Shown here: positions 11,471 to 24,288 of the stretch, piece after piece
Position numbering within the stretch: the stretch's first letter is position 1
Layout: each line of letters opens with the position of its first letter
NCBI GenBank assembly: GCA_033557465.1
Contig: CM066045.1
Location: forward strand, 128,485,596-128,549,595
DNA length: 64,000 nucleotides
Reading direction: 5' to 3'
Origin: Ichthyophis bannanicus
Lineage: Eukaryota > Chordata > Amphibia > Gymnophiona > Ichthyophiidae
Notes under the pieces: generated by a model
The model's database searches: none
What the model saw: only the letters and a program-made list of their open reading frames with translations
What the model was told of the DNA's origin: nothing
Position numbers and translations under genes: made by a program

Positions 11471-13547
11471 GTGAGCTAGAAAACCCTGGTTCCTTGGGGC
11501 CGGCGACGGGCCCCTCCACCACGAGGTCCTTGCCGGAGGAGATCCAGCTTGTTCTGGAATGGCATGCCCTGTGGGCCGAGTCTGATGACTGATCCTGGTC
11601 TCGGTCCAAGTCTAGAGTTTCTCCACTCAGTTGGGGTCAGACTGCCGGGATCCCCAGCTGCTGTCCTCGCCCCCGACTGCACACCAGTGTGATTCCCACC
11701 GGCGCTTCAAGCTCCATTCTGATTCAGAATGGGAGACGGATGACTAGCCCCCAATACTGTGCGACATCAGGATGTTCCGTCAGATCTATCTCCTCCTCAG
11801 GAGCATCGGAGAACTCTGCTGGAGAACCTTTCCTTTCTGGACCATCTGGGACATGTGCAAGGCCCTCGCCTTCACCATCAAGGTAGAAGAAGAGCCTCAA
11901 GCGGAGGATCTGGACATACTTCAGTATGACTCTCCTCCCAAGAAGGCCGTAACTGTGCTGGAGCCTCCCATCTTGGAGCGCCTACTTTTCAGAATGTGGA
12001 AAGCTCCGGTTATGATTCCCATTGTGAGCAAGCGGCTGTATTCCATATATCGTGTCCACAAGAGCCCCGGCTTTGAAAAAACACAGTTACCACACATCTC
12101 CATGGTAGTGGAGTCAGCTATGTGCCGGATCAAAAGCCTGAAGATGCACTCCTCAGTGCCCTGGGTCAGGAGGCCCACAACACGGAGGGGTTTGGTAAGA
12201 GGTCTTTCTAGGGCTCCATGCTCATGGCCTGTATTCAGGCTTACCAGTTGTACCTTGACATGTACCTGAGAGACGTGGTAAAGGAGCTCACCGGCTTCTC
12301 AGCTGGGCTGTCCCATGACCATCTCCAGAGCTTCCAGGGCCTGATATCAGTGGTCAAGAAGTGCTCTAAGTATGTGTCTCGAGCGGTCTATGATGGCTTT
12401 GAGTTGGTGGCTAGAGTGGCTGCAGTGGGCATTGGTGTCTGCCACCTGGCATGGCTACAGTCCTCAGATCTGGAGCAATGGGCTCAGGACAAGTTGGTTG
12501 AAGTTTCTTGCTGGAGGGGAGGGGTGGGAGGGAGAATCTCTTCGGCAAGCCCATGATGGACAATGCCGCCAAGCTGGAGCCCGAGCTGATGACCAAAACC
12601 AGCCTCTCAGAAAACCACTGATCCTTCCTGATGGAAGGTTTCAGGGAAAAGGTCCTTCTACTCGATGAAGAAAAAGGCTTATGGAACTTACCCCCAACAT
12701 CTGGCCTATTGATCTTATCAGGCTCCCCCACATGGGCAGCCGGTCAAGGGCCAGGGGCAGGGCCCCCATAGGCCTAAAGCCCCAAACCACAAACAGCGCT
12801 TATGCCGCAGTTTGAGGTGGGCTGGGTTGACTTCTGGGGCATAACCCCTCTTCCCATGGGATGTCAGGAATCACAGTGCATAGGGGAACATCTCGCCTTC
12901 TTTGCCCACTGGTGGACCAGCATTACCACCGATGCTTGGATGCTTTAGGTGGTGAAGGAGGGCTGCCTCCTTCACTTCCACCAGATGCCACCTCATTCTT
13001 CCCAGGGGAACCTCTGGATCCCACCCATCAGAACCTCTTTCAAATGGAGCACATGGTTCTTCTCACTGACAAGACGGTGGAGCTCACCCCATTGTCTCAA
13101 AGGGGCTCAGGGATCTATTTCCATTACTTCATGTTTCCCAAAAATATGGGCAGGTTGTGACCCATTCTGGACCTTACGAGATCTCAATCGCTTCTAAGTG
13201 AACGAGAAGTTCAAGATGGTATCCTTTGGAATGTTTCTGCCTTACCTCCACTGGGGAGACTGGTTTTGCTCCTTGGATCTCAAAGATGCCTATATCGACA
13301 TCCTGATTCACCCATTGTACCCGCAGTCATCAGAGGGTGTCACTATCAGTACCAGGTCCTCTTGTTCGTCTGGCGTCTGCCCTCAGGGTATTCACAAAGT
13401 GCCTGGTGGTGGTCACAGTCTTCCTATGGCTGCAGGGCATGTTCATCTTCCCTTATCTGGATAACTGGCTGATAAGGGGAGGGTCCCTGGACTAGGTTCG
13501 TGAAGCCCTAAGTCACACCATCCAGATCCTGGAGACCTTGGGTTTAT
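11471..13547 (+). mobile_element. Decayed DIRS retrotransposon (gag and RT part)
   Basis: This is a plus-strand DIRS remnant homologous to the fuller element at 55477-61088. ORF1 pieces include LDILQYDSPPKKAVTVLEPP and YRVHKSPGFEKTQLPH, matching LDILGYSKVPKEAVTLPIHE and YRVPPSPGFQKTQLPH. The RT piece reads FKMVSFGMFLPYLHWGDWF, then CSLDLKDAYIDILIHP, matching the same motifs in the fuller copy. The frame is interrupted repeatedly and ends where a CR1 3' terminus begins at 13548. RNase H and recombinase are absent. Confidence 0.85.
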
Positions 13548-14035
13548 AAGAACATAAGATATGCCATACTGGGTCACACCAAGGTCCATCAAGCCCAGTA
13601 CCCTATTTCCATCAGTGGTCAATCTAGGTCATAAGTACCTAGCAGTCTCCCCAAAAGACACAGGTTCCTCAATGCTTGTATTGGGTCAAGCAGTGATTTC
13701 CTGGGTCCCTTTTAATAATGGTTTATGGACCTTTCCTCCAGGAACTTGACCAAACCTTTTTTAAACCCAGCTACACTAACAGCTTTTACTATATCCTCCG
13801 GTAACAAATTCCAGAGTTTGATTACACGTTGAGTGAAAAAATATTTTCTCTTATTAGTCTTAAATAGGTTACCCTGTAGCTTCATTGCATGTCCCCTAGT
13901 CTTTTTATATTCTGATGACGTAAACAATCTATCTACGTTTATCCGTTCCACTCCATTCATTAATTTATAGACCTCTATTATATCTCCCTTCAGCCATCTC
14001 TTTTCCAGGTTGAAGAGCCCTAACCTTTTTAGCCT
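13548..14035 (-). mobile_element. CR1 LINE 3' fragment
   Basis: The fragment starts with the inverted 3' terminus TAAGAACATAAGATATGCC and runs to [16 protein letters not shown] sequence. The minus-strand frame 13960-13712 gives [20 protein letters not shown] and a C-terminus [15 protein letters not shown], characteristic of the CR1 family seen six more times in this window. It is heavily 5'-truncated and joins the mariner fragment at about 14035. Confidence 0.9.
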
Positions 14036-14730
14036 TAGTCAGAACTTGGACGTTGTACTCTTTATCAGTGGTTTGGCCTTTTGGAGCATACTCATGATGA
14101 ACAACACCCTGGTAATCAAAGAAAACTGTGAGCATGACCTTGACATTGCCCCTCACCTGACAGACTTTCTTGGGTCTAGGAGAGTTTGGAGTCTTCCGTT
14201 GTAAGGATTGAGCCTTAGCTTCTGGGTTATAACCATAAACCCATGATTCATCACTAGTAAATCATTTTTGATGAAATTTGAGTCATTTTCTACATATTCC
14301 AACAATTTCCTGGCTACAGACAGTCTATCTTCTTTTTGGTCAGGAGACAGGAGTTTCGGCATAACTCATCCCCAAATCAACAGTAAGAATGGGTTGGCAC
14401 AGTCCATGTACCAACTGATGTCCATGTCCTCAGCAAGCTCCCTGATAGTCAATCAATGATTTGAGCGTATTGCGACATGCACTGCTTCAACTGTCTTCAT
14501 TCCTGCTCGTGGATGCCTTCCAGAACATTCATCATTGTCAACACTTTGGTGGCCCTCTTGGAAATGTTTGTACCAGTCATACACTGGAGTATGACTCATG
14601 CATTCATCGTCAGACACTTGCTGTAACTTGTCATAAGTCTCTTTGCATGAATCTCCGGCAGAATTTAATGCAAAGTCTCTGTTAAATTTTTTCTCTTATT
14701 GTAAATCTGCCAAACTGCTTTTACATGATA
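14036..14730 (-). pseudogene. Mariner transposase remnant
   Basis: Minus-strand frames give NVKVMLTVFFDYQGVVHHEY, then APKGQTTDKEYNVQVL, which is the region around the second catalytic aspartate of mariner transposases. Upstream pieces read KLLSPDQKEDRLSVARKLLE (linker region) and VYDWYKHFQEGH with a nearby DERSGRAST (helix-turn-helix domain). The order fits a single transposase of about 340 residues, but it is split across frames. No terminal inverted repeats were identified. It is a dead Tc1/mariner copy. Confidence 0.8.
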
Positions 14731-14879
14731 CCAAACAACACGTGATTAAAAAAAGTCCAGGTGTGCTGCAGCCACACTATACTCTGCACATAACTACTGC
14801 ATGCTTAATAATATCATCGTGTGATGTATTGTTATATAGCTATGCAACAAGTCTCTATATGTTTTGATCACACCTCATA

Positions 14880-15185
14880 TATGTTCATAAAGAAAAAGCA
14901 AGAACCATACCGCAGTTTATAACAACAAAATAAAAATGAGTTATAATTTGGTGTTATAAACTGTGCTGTGGTTCTTGCTCTTTCTTTTGGTTCCTTGATG
15001 TGCAAACATCTTGCATTTCTTCCACATTATCTAATCGTTTTTCTGATTAGGTTCAGTCCCTGACTGGAGTTTTGAGGAAGCCCCCCCTCCCCAGCTCTGG
15101 GGTAGGGTAGGGGCACCATCTCATCCTTCACTTCAGGCAACAGATTGCCTTGAGCCGCCCTGGTCCAATGCATGTACCTTTAGAA
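14880..15185 (+). mobile_element. Copy C of the hAT-like composite family (hairpin to 3' end)
   Basis: The copy begins at a hairpin: arms at about 14895-14924 and 14951-14982, with AGCAAGAACCATAC pairing with GGTTCTTGCT. It then follows copy B through ACATCTTGCATTT and GCAACAGATTGCCTTGAGCC. It lacks the MITE that interrupts copy B at 25714 and so shows the empty site ATGTGCAAACATCTTGC. It is truncated upstream of the hairpin. Confidence 0.7.
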
Positions 15186-16425
15186 TAATGACCACCTACA
15201 TTGCGTGCGTAAGTAGCCATTTACGCATGTAAACCACTAAAATATCGAGATTTACGGAAATGTAGGTGCACTTTATAAAATTACTCCCCAAGTGACTGTC
15301 CTTAAGCCTTATTGATGGCGAATCATAGGAAATGGATTTCAGTTTGAAGTCTCCAGCTCAGAGAAGAGTGGATATTTTAGGTTGAAAAGCAGCCCATCAT
15401 CTTTTGAAAAAATATCCCTTGACAGGTTTGGTTGCATTCACTTGACTGTTGTCCAAATGCATAAAGAACCACGTAGACTGAGAGTGAGTTTTCTGAAATC
15501 ATATTTTAAACTCTTTAAAGAAAGGGAAGCACTGTAGAATGATGTGACCCCTCTGCAGTGAATTTTCAGAAATGCTTCTGCTTTGTACTCTTATACTGAC
15601 CGTCAGTGCATGTAATAGTGATTAACTGTCAAATTAGCAGAATTTTCCTAATTCGTGCAACCTGCTTGTTTTTCAGTTGTTGCTTACGGGTTCTTAGAGT
15701 GGTTGCATCATTCTTACTGGAGTGACTTAACTCATTTTAGAGATCTCATAACTGGCAAAAAGTCTTGTGCTAAAGTGGAAGTATGTTAACTATTTTGATT
15801 CAGCTAGTGAAAAATATTGGGGCATCGTGTAGCCTCAGTTTCAGGATGGAGCTAAACATGTGCTTTGGAAAAAAAGAAGGAATAGGGGAGACCTAGAAAC
15901 ACTCGCATATTTAACACTACTCAAAGTCCAAAAGGTAGCAGTTTCTATAAAATGAAAGACTTAAGGAAAAGGGGTCTTCATGGTTTTTAGCAATTGTTTA
16001 TTTTGTATTATACAGTTATGCATGGAAATTTAATCTTTTCGAGCATAGCTGTGAGGATGTGATCTAAAAAACTAAGGTAAAAAAAAAAAATTTTGAAGCT
16101 GAAAGGACATAGGTTCACAAGCAATGGGAGAAAATGACCGATTTTTATTTAACTATTTCTAGGATTTTTTGTTGTTGTTGTTGTGCCTTCTCTTTCCTTC
16201 ATCCCCACCTAAAAAAAATTTCCATAAGTTCTCTTACTTGAGACTATCATGCTAATGGTAAAACTATATATTACAGACTATATTCACAGACCACCTTGAA
16301 CAAATGTTAAAAACAAAGACATTTACAATATAATACAATAATTATGCATGTAGGCTTCCTATGAAGGGCCTGATCAAACATCAAGCAAACCAGGTAGTTG
16401 CCTAGGGCAGCAATTCTGTGGAGCA
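15186..16425. other. Intergenic DNA, no gene seen
   Basis: AT-rich sequence without recognisable exons. It contains an A tract at about 16079-16090 and a short TTG microsatellite near 16170-16182. Confidence 0.6.
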
Positions 16426-16625
16426 CAAAAAGCTACTACTACTAATCATTTGTATAGCGCTACAAGACATATGCAGCACTATTCAGAGACATGTAAGAGA
16501 CTGTCCCTGCTCATAACAGCTCACAGCCTAGTCAAGCAAGGGCATTCAAAGCTAAGTTGTGGATTTTGACAGGCGAGGGGGGTATAAATCTTGGGGGTCT
16601 GTCTAGGGTGCCAAGACCTTGAACC
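16426..16625 (+). repeat. Dispersed SINE-like repeat (CTACTACTACTAATCATTTGTATAG type)
   Basis: The sequence has a trinucleotide ACT run, then ATCATTTGTATAGCGCTAC, then GACTGTCCCTGCTC and AGCTCACAGCCTAG. I recognise this combination as a dispersed repeat in amphibian-like genomes. No Pol III boxes are visible in this copy, and its exact class is uncertain. Confidence 0.4.
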
Positions 16626-16679
16626 AACTTTAGGGCCAGCCATGTTCGTATGTTCCTAAGTATCTGACACTTCATCTAT

Positions 16680-17165
16680 GGCAGTGGTTCCCAAGCCTGT
16701 CCTGCATCCCCGCCCCAAATGAATATGCATGATAGAAATTTGCATGCCATGGAGAGAGTTCATAACCCCCTCAATAAAAACATTAATGTTCAGTGGGTGA
16801 GAATGACTCCCTTTGCTCCCCCCCCCCCCACCACCACCCAGTTGTGGGCACCTATGGTCTACAGTCGGGATCAATGAACCATGGCTTCTACTGAAATGTC
16901 CTCTGTGTCTAACCCTTAGCTATTGCCATTGAGTGATGTCTGGGCCTCTGCAGCAGCCCCAGCCAGCCCAAGGAGTAAGAGTCCTGTCCTGGCAATCAAG
17001 CTCAGATGCTCTTACCTGCACGCTAGTAGGTTTTCAAGCTATCTGCAATGAATATGTGTACCATAAATTTGTCTATGTTTTGTCTCCACTGTATGCAAAT
17101 TTTACATTCAGTGTGGATATTCTGAAATTGCGACTAGGATCACGAGTACTGGTTTTTCACAACGC
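16680..17165 (+). repeat. Degenerate palindromic hAT MITE remnants
   Basis: Two remnants of the CAGTGGTTCTCAAC family are present. One starts at 16683 with CAGTGGTTCCCAAGCC and contains AATGAATATGCATGATAG. The second, at about 17027-17150, has GGTTTTCAAGCTATCTGCAA and GTGGATATTCTGAAA. Compare the better copy at 46596-46778. Neither has a clear target duplication. Confidence 0.5.
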
Positions 17166-18927
17166 ATGCAAGGAGTTGTATTTCTGATTTCCCTAAGAAA
17201 AGATGACTGACCTCTCCATCCATACATTGATGCAAAACTGATCCAGCCTGTTTGGGTCAATCTGGTAGAGGTGGAAATAGAGGAGCATTAGTCATCTTGA
17301 TGCTATAATTTTTTGGGATGGGAGGAGGAGCTTTCTTTCAGGTTGTGCATTAGAAAAAAAAAGGAATTGGTGTGTCATTCTGTTGTTCTCATTTATGCTG
17401 CTAGTCAGATTGATCAAGTTCTGGATTTACCTCACTTTTAGCTCTGAGATCCCCCAAAAAGCAGAAGTGGGCAGGAGAAACCCTGTAGATAAATTATAAG
17501 TGTTAGGAGAAAGAATTGAGCAACTTCATCATGAATCATAGTGGTGCATCATCTTTAGCAGTGCTAAGAGACCCTGTAACTATTTGGATCGAGGGGTTGC
17601 TGCCCAGCAGAAAGCCACCATTGCTCCCACCTGCAAAAACCAAGTCAGATCTTTGGCTCTGAATATCCCTTGGCTAGAGAGAACATACTTGAAGGCCAAT
17701 GTAACAAACTATGCTAAGCTCAGTTTAATGCAGATTTGTTTGTACCCCATAATTATTTCTGATATAGCAAAGATATAGTGCATGAAATTTCTGTGATTTA
17801 CCAGAGGTAAACCACTATGCTAATCTTAGTGCCAACGATGCTTTTAGGGCTATGCAAATGAGAAGCAGTAGTAGTAGCAAATGGATGCCAATGCGCTGCT
17901 TATGGAAATACTTCTGCTAGTACATTTTACTGCAAAGTTTAACATGTTTTTTTATTTGACCAATAGCACTAAAATTGTACCATGACTTTAATGGAAGTCA
18001 ATGGGATGTTAAATCGACTTGTACAGATGTGGGATCCCCAAGTTAGAGACCTGCAACTGAGATTTCTAAATTTGGGGGCACCTGCCCCCACCCAGATGTT
18101 CCAGCAGTACTTACTGGGGCAGGGGGAGGGGGTGCCATGTCTTCTGATGCCTGCAAATTCAGGAAAATGGTGACAGTTTAGCTGAGGTCCGATGACCCTA
18201 CGTCAGCATTTATGGGGCAGGGCGCCCCCTGGATAAGAGAACCTCTGAAGTAAAAAAGGAAGTAAAGATTATTTAAAATTTAATATATTTTTTTATCTTT
18301 TGGTTTAGCACGTTTTTCACTTTGTTGCTTTTTGCACAACAACAACAACATTATCTTCTTTAATTGCAAATAAAATAAAAAAAACACACAAAATGAGTAT
18401 GGAAGTATAACATAATGACCTGTAACCCCTCTGGGGCAGGGTAACTTTAGCTAAAATTTGTAAAGGCAAGTCATTTTAAATCCAAATCTATAATAAAGAA
18501 GGAAATTCATGTGGCAATTTTATTAATATACATTTTTGTTAAATCAGAAATAAAACCTAAATGTTATGCCTTATTGATAAATGCCATTAATAACCCTATT
18601 CAAACATACACTTAGGAAAAATATTTAGATCTATCAAATATATGACAAAGCCAGGCTAACCGAGACCATTGCTAACAAGCCTTTGATAACAGCCATAAGT
18701 CAAGAATTCTTCATAGGTGCACTCCAAAAGTTCATTTAATCCTTGTTATTTTTGTATATATTCTTTTTACAAACAGTTCATGTACTCAGACATTTTCACC
18801 TTAAAAGCAGTCATCTCCATCTTCCAACTTCAGTATTTTTAGTGGCAGTTCATAAGTCATCTACTTAGTCACAATTAACAGTCCAGCAATGCAAAAAGGC
18901 ATGTTGTTTCGAAAGAGCAAAAACTAC
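17166..18927. other. Intergenic DNA, no gene seen
   Basis: I find no exon or transposon protein here. The short frames at 17584-17778 and 17982-18173 have no family features. A G/C-rich patch near 18080-18240 may be an old repeat. Confidence 0.55.
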
Positions 18928-19019
18928 TTATGTATTTTATTTATTTAACAACACTTTTATACCACTGTATCTACCAGTTGGTGGTTTACATGGAACAAGT
19001 ATAACGAGGAACGTTAACA
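18928..19019 (-). mobile_element. L2-like/SINE 3' tail fragment
   Basis: An inverted TATTTTATTTATTTAAC tail is followed by CTTTTATACCACTGTATC and GGTGGTTTACATGGAAC. This matches the inverted tails at 33845 and 61270. The hAT-like composite element is inserted directly after it. Confidence 0.55.
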
Positions 19020-19394
19020 GTCAGGGGTGGCTCTATAATGAGGCCGAGTAAGACAGTGGCCTCAGGCGGCAACGTTTTGGGGGGCGGCAAAAATTGCCCC
19101 CAAAAAGCCCGCCTCACTCGGCCTTCCAAAAAAAAATCCCAATGAGAGGAGCCGCTGCCGGAGCCTCTGTCACCGCAGAGATGCCTGTTTCCCATCAGCA
19201 TCGGTGGACTTAACAGAGCCTCGAAAAAGGGAAACTCTCCCTTCATGGCTCTGAAAAGCCAGCGCTGAGAGAAATAGGAGAGCTCGGCTGGAGAGGCCGT
19301 GGCCACGGGACACTTCATTCTACTGCTGCTGCAGTGATAGTGGCAGCAGCTTCAGTTGCTGCAGCCAGGTTTTTTTTTTTTCAATTTCCCTGGG

Positions 19395-20560
19395 GTGGGG
19401 GGAGGGCTAGGACTGGAAATGGGCTGATGGAGGAGGGTTAGGACTGGAAGTGGGCTGATGGGGAGGGGTTAGGACTGGTAATGGGCTATGGGGGGGCTAG
19501 GACTGGAAGTGAGACTGATGGGGGGTTTAGAACTGGTAATGGGCTATGGGGGGCTAGGACTGTAAGTGGGCTGATGGGTGGTTTAGGATTGATAATGGGC
19601 TATGGGGGGCTAGGACTGGTAATGGGCTCTGGGGGGCTAGGACTGGAAATGGGAGGATGGTGGGTTAGAACTGGAAAAGGTCTGATTGGGTGGAGGACTA
19701 GGACTGAAAATGGGCTGATGGGGGGGTTAGATCTGGAAATGGGCTGATCAGGAGAGGGGGCTAGGACTGGTAATGGGCTGATTGGTGGGGTTAGGCCTAG
19801 AAATGGGCTGATTAGGGGGGCTAGGACAGGAAATGGGCTGATTGGGGGGGTTAGGACTGGTAATGGGCAGATGGGGGGCTAGCACTGGAAATCAGCTAGG
19901 ACTGGTAATGGGCTGATTGGGGGGCTAGGACTAGAGTGGGCTGATAAGGGGGATAGGACTGGAAATGGGCTGGGACTGGAAATGGGCTAATGGGGAGGGG
20001 GGAGAGTGCACTGGCTCTGGAAGAAATGTACGGGTAGGGCTACAAATGGGCTGATGTGGGAGGATGGTAAAATAGGATTGTAAGGAAGCAGATAATGAGA
20101 GGGTCTGCCAGGGGAAGGAGGGGGCAGGAAGGGAGCTGACATGGGGGAAGGAGGGGACTGGAAAGGAGCTGACACCTGGGATGTACTGAAGGGGGACTGG
20201 AAGGGAGCTGACACTTGGGAATGGGAGTGGTAGGTGGTTGGGTAATGGGGAGGAGGCTGGAAGGGAGCTGACATGGAAATGGCACTGGAAGGGGGATGGA
20301 CAGAGAGGGTAGGGCGACTGGAAGGGAGCTGACTGGGGGGAGTGGCACTGAGAGTGGACGTGAGCTGATATCTGTGATGGTATTTGGACTAGAAGGGGCT
20401 GGACAGTGGAGAAGGAGGGGGACTGAAAGGGAATGGACACCAGTGGCAGTCATGGGAATGCAAGGAGGTTGACATTGAAAGGTACTGGGAAGGAAGGACT
20501 GGAAAGGGGGCTGATACTGGGGAGGGTTACTGGAACTGAAAATGGGCTGATGGAAGGAAG
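19395..20560 (+). repeat. G-rich minisatellite (AGGACTGGAAATGGGCTGATGG units)
   Basis: A degenerate array of roughly 25-45 bp units is built around TAGGACTGGAAATGGGCTGA and a run of G. The later half shifts to GGAAGGGAGCTGACA units. The plus strand is extremely G-rich and C-poor, and several G runs lie close together, so G-quadruplex formation is plausible. The long Pro/Ser-rich minus-strand frames (19931-20440, 20040-20603) are shadows of the repeat. The array is internal to the hAT-like copy B, with a degenerate counterpart in copy A. Confidence 0.85.
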
Positions 20561-20932
20561 TGAAGAAAAGAAAAGAAGAGATAAGAATTGGCAGATGGAC
20601 CATGGACCATAGACCACAGAAAGAGCTAAGAGAAGACAGGGAAGCAGAAGCTTCAGATTGGGACCAGCATGATCAGAGAATAAAATGGTCAGACAACAAA
20701 GGTAGAAAAAATAATTTTATTTAATTTTAGTGATTGGACTTTGTGCTATTTTTATATTTTACGCAGTAAGAACATAAGATATGCCATACTGGGTCAGACC
20801 AAGGTCCATCAAGCCCAGTATCCTGTTTCCAACAGTGGCCAATCTAGGTCATACGTACCTAGCAGTATCCCCAAGAGACACAGGTTCCACAATGCTTGTA
20901 TTGATTCAAGCATTGATATCCTGGGTCCCTTT

Positions 20933-23900
20933 TTAATAATGGTTTATGGATCTTTCCTCCAGGAACTTGTCCAAACCTTTTTTAAACCCAGCTACACTAA
21001 CAGCCCTTACTACATCCTCCGGTAACAAATTCCAGAGTTTGATTATACATTGAGTGAAAAAATATTTTCTCTTATTTGTCTTAAATAGTTTACCCTGTAG
21101 CTTCATTACATGTCCCCTAGTCTTTCTATATTCTGATAGCGTAAACAATCGATCTACGTTTACCCATTCCACTCCATTCATTAATTTATAGACTTCTATC
21201 ATATCTCCCCTCAGCCGTCTCTTGTCCAGGTTGAAGAGCCCTAACCTTTGTAGCCTCTCTACATAGGAGTAGCCTTCCATCCCCTTTACCATTTTTGTGG
21301 CTCTTCTCTGTACCTTTTCTAATAACGCTATATCCTTTTTAAGATACGGCGACCAGAATTCCACACAATATTCAAGGTGCGGTCGTACCATGGAACGATA
21401 CAGAGGCATTATAATATACTTTGTTTTATTTTCCATTCCTTTCCTTATGATACCTAGCATTCTATTTGCTTTCTTGGCCGCCGCTGCATACTGGGCGGAG
21501 GGTTTTAACATGTTATCCACTATGGCACCTAAATATTTTTCCTGGGTGGTGGTTCCCAATGTGGAATTTTGCATTGTGTAACCATAGTGTGGGTTATTCT
21601 TTCCTAGGTGCATAGCTTTGCACTTGTCCACATTAAATTTCTCTGCCATTTGGATGCCCAGTCTTCCAATTTATCCAGATCCTCCTGCAGTTTTCCACAA
21701 TCCTCGTGGGTTTTAACAACTTTAAACAGTTTTGTGTCGTCTGCAAATTTGATAACCTTTTCCAGGTCATTTATGAATATGTCAAAAAGTAGTGGACCCA
21801 GTACAGATCCCTTGGGTACTCCACTATTCACCTTTTTCCATTGGGAAAATTGGTCATTTAGCCCTACCCTCTGCTTTCTATCTTTTAACCAGTTCCCGAT
21901 CCACAATAGTACACTGCCTCCTATCCCATGACTTTTTAGTTTTGCCAAAAGTCTCTGATGAAGGACTTTGTCAAAGGCTTTCTGAAAGTCCAGATAGACT
22001 ATATCAACCGACTCACCTTTGTCTACCTGTTTATTCTCACCTTCAAAAAAACATATCAGATTAGTAAGACAAGATCTTCCTTGTCTAAAGCCATGTTGGC
22101 TGTCTCCCATTAGGCCATGACTATCTACATGCTATGTAATTTTGTTCTTTATGATGGTTTCTACCATTTTCCCTGGTACTAACGTCAGGCTCACCGGTCT
22201 GTAGTTTCCCGGATCACCCCTGGAACCCTTTTTAAAAATTGGCGTTACATTGGCGATCCTCCAATCTTCAGGTATTACAGATGATTTTAATGAAAGTTCA
22301 CAGATTACTAATAGCAGGTCTGCAATCTTATATTTCAGTTCTTTCAACACTCTTGGATGTATACCATCCGGTCCAGGTGATTTGCTACTATTCAGTTTAT
22401 CAAATAGTTGTAATATATCTTCCCGGTATATCGATATTTCTCTCAATTCCTCTGCAGTATCACCTTTAAATACCACTTCAGTCTTGTGTAACATCCCTAC
22501 ATCTTCCTCAGTAAAGACCGAAGCAAAGAATTCATTCAGTCTCTCCGCTATAGCCTTGTCTCCTCTTACTGCCCCTTTTACCCCTCTATCATTTAATGGT
22601 CCAATTGACTCTCTCACAGGCCTTTTGCTATGAATGTACTTTAAAAAGTCTTTATTTCGTGTTTTTGCTTCCGTAGCAAGTTCCTTTTCAAATTCTCGCT
22701 TTGCCTGCCTTATCAATGCTTTGCATTTAACTTGCCAGTGCTTGTGCTGTTTCCAGTTTTCATCGTTTGGCTCTTTTTTCCATTTCCTGAAAGATGCTTT
22801 TTTGGCAGCAACAGCCTCTCTGACCTCACCCTTAAACCATGCTGGCAGTTTTTTGGACTTTCTTCCACTTTTCTTAATGCGTGGAATACAGCTGGTCTGG
22901 GTTTCCAGGATAGCATTTTTAAACAACACCCAAGCTTGATGTAAGTCTTTAACCTTTGCAACCGCTCCTTTTAGTTTTTTCTTAACTATATTCCTCATTT
23001 TATCATAGTCTCCCTTTCGAAAGTTAAAAGGTAGTACTGTGGATTTCTTTACTATCCCTCCTCCACTAATTACATCGAACACGATCATGCTATGAGTGGA
23101 GTGGAGGAGTGGCTTAATGGTTGGGGCAAGGTACTTCAGGCCAGAAGGTCGGGGGTTCAAATCCCACTAGAGGACAGCAACCTTGTGCCGGAAGGACTGG
23201 GGTTTCTAGTCTCACAGGTGCTCCTTGTGGTCTTGGGCAAGCCACTTAACCCTCCATAGCCCATGTTCCCTGTAAAATAGTTATCTCCAAGTTATAATGC
23301 CCTGTTCAATGTAATGTCAGTTTGTTCAATGTAAACCACCTTGATATCATGAAAGGCGGTATATAAGAAATGTTAAATAAATAAATAAAATATAATCACT
23401 ATTGCCAAGTGGTCCCAACACCCTTATTTCTTGCACCAAATCTGGTGTTCCACTAAGGACTAGGTCCAGTATGGCTTCCCCTCTGGTCGGTTCATGAACC
23501 AGCTGCTCCAAGAAGCAGTCATTTATTTCATCTAGAAACTTTATCTCCCTAGCATGTCCTGCCGTGACACTGACCCATTCGATACTGGGGTAATTGAAAT
23601 CACCCATTATTATTACTGTGCTGTGACTTTTGTTAGCTTCCTTTGTTTGTTTGAGCATTTCATCATCCATTTGGTCATTCTGGCCAGGCGGTCGATCGTA
23701 CACCCCCACTGCCATCACCTTCCCCTTCATACATGGAATTTCAATCCATAGAGATTCTACAGCAAATTTTGTTTCCTACAAAACTTTAATCCTTTCTGAC
23801 TCAATGCCCTCTCTAACATAGAGCGCAACCCCTCCACCAATTTGATCAGTTCTATCATTACTATATAGTTTGTATCCAGGTATCACAGTGTCCCACTGGT

Positions 23901-24288
23901 TATCCTCCTTCCACCATGTCTCTGAGATTGCAATCATATCTAACCTCTCATTTAGTGCTATATATTCTAACTCTCCCATCTTATTTTTTAGCCTTCTAGC
24001 ATTTGCATACAAGCATTTTAGAGACAGTATTTTATTAATATTAATCTGGCTATTGTTAGGCATGGGTAATTTGGAATCTTTATGCTCTGTCTGCACCATA
24101 CCGAAGAGTATTTGTGCTATTTTACTCTTTTTTGGAACCTCTCTGCTTTTGGTAGTATCCTTCAAGGATACCTTCTTCCGAACCATGCGCTCTTGGGCGA
24201 CTGTCGGCTTTCCCCTATTTTCTAGTTTAAAAGCTTCTCTATCTCCTTTGTAAAGGTTAATGCCAGCCCTGCCTTTTGGATCCTGCAC
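20933..24288 (-). pseudogene. CR1 ORF2 (endonuclease-RT), fragmented
   Basis: The endonuclease part shows LKCLYANARRLKNKM, DMIAISETWW and IIMGDFNYPSIEW, matching APE-type blocks. The RT part shows SSKSPGPDGIHPRVLKE, then IFKKGSRGDPGNYRPVSL, HGFRQGRSCLTNLICF, VYLDFQKAFDKV (motif A), GVPKGSVLGPLLF (motif B) and KFADDTKLF (motif C, FADD). The C-terminal part shows RPHLEYCVEFWSPYLKKDIA and ends EERSINHY. These are canonical CR1-clade motifs. At least three frameshifts or stops, and the SINE between the endonuclease and RT parts, separate the pieces. Confidence 0.92.
23098..23395 (+). mobile_element. tRNA-derived SINE with L2-like tail, nested in CR1
   Basis: The head GGAGGAGTGGCTTAATGG resembles a Pol III A box (TGGCTTAATGG). 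GGTTCAAATCC at about 23154-23164 is an exact B box. The body contains CTTGGGCAAGCCACTTAACC, a motif shared with MIR-type SINEs. The tail GGCGGTATATAAGAAATG plus AATAAATAAATAAA resembles the L2-like 3' ends in this window, suggesting L2-machinery mobilisation. It separates the endonuclease and RT parts of the host CR1, so it inserted after it. A truncated sibling is at 38293-38490. Confidence 0.85.

Noticed and set aside
19931..20603. Pro/Ser-rich minus-strand frames
   Set aside because: They are shadows of the G-rich minisatellite.
23098..23170. Possible tRNA gene
   Set aside because: A and B boxes are present but the sequence continues into a SINE body and tail; there is no cloverleaf.
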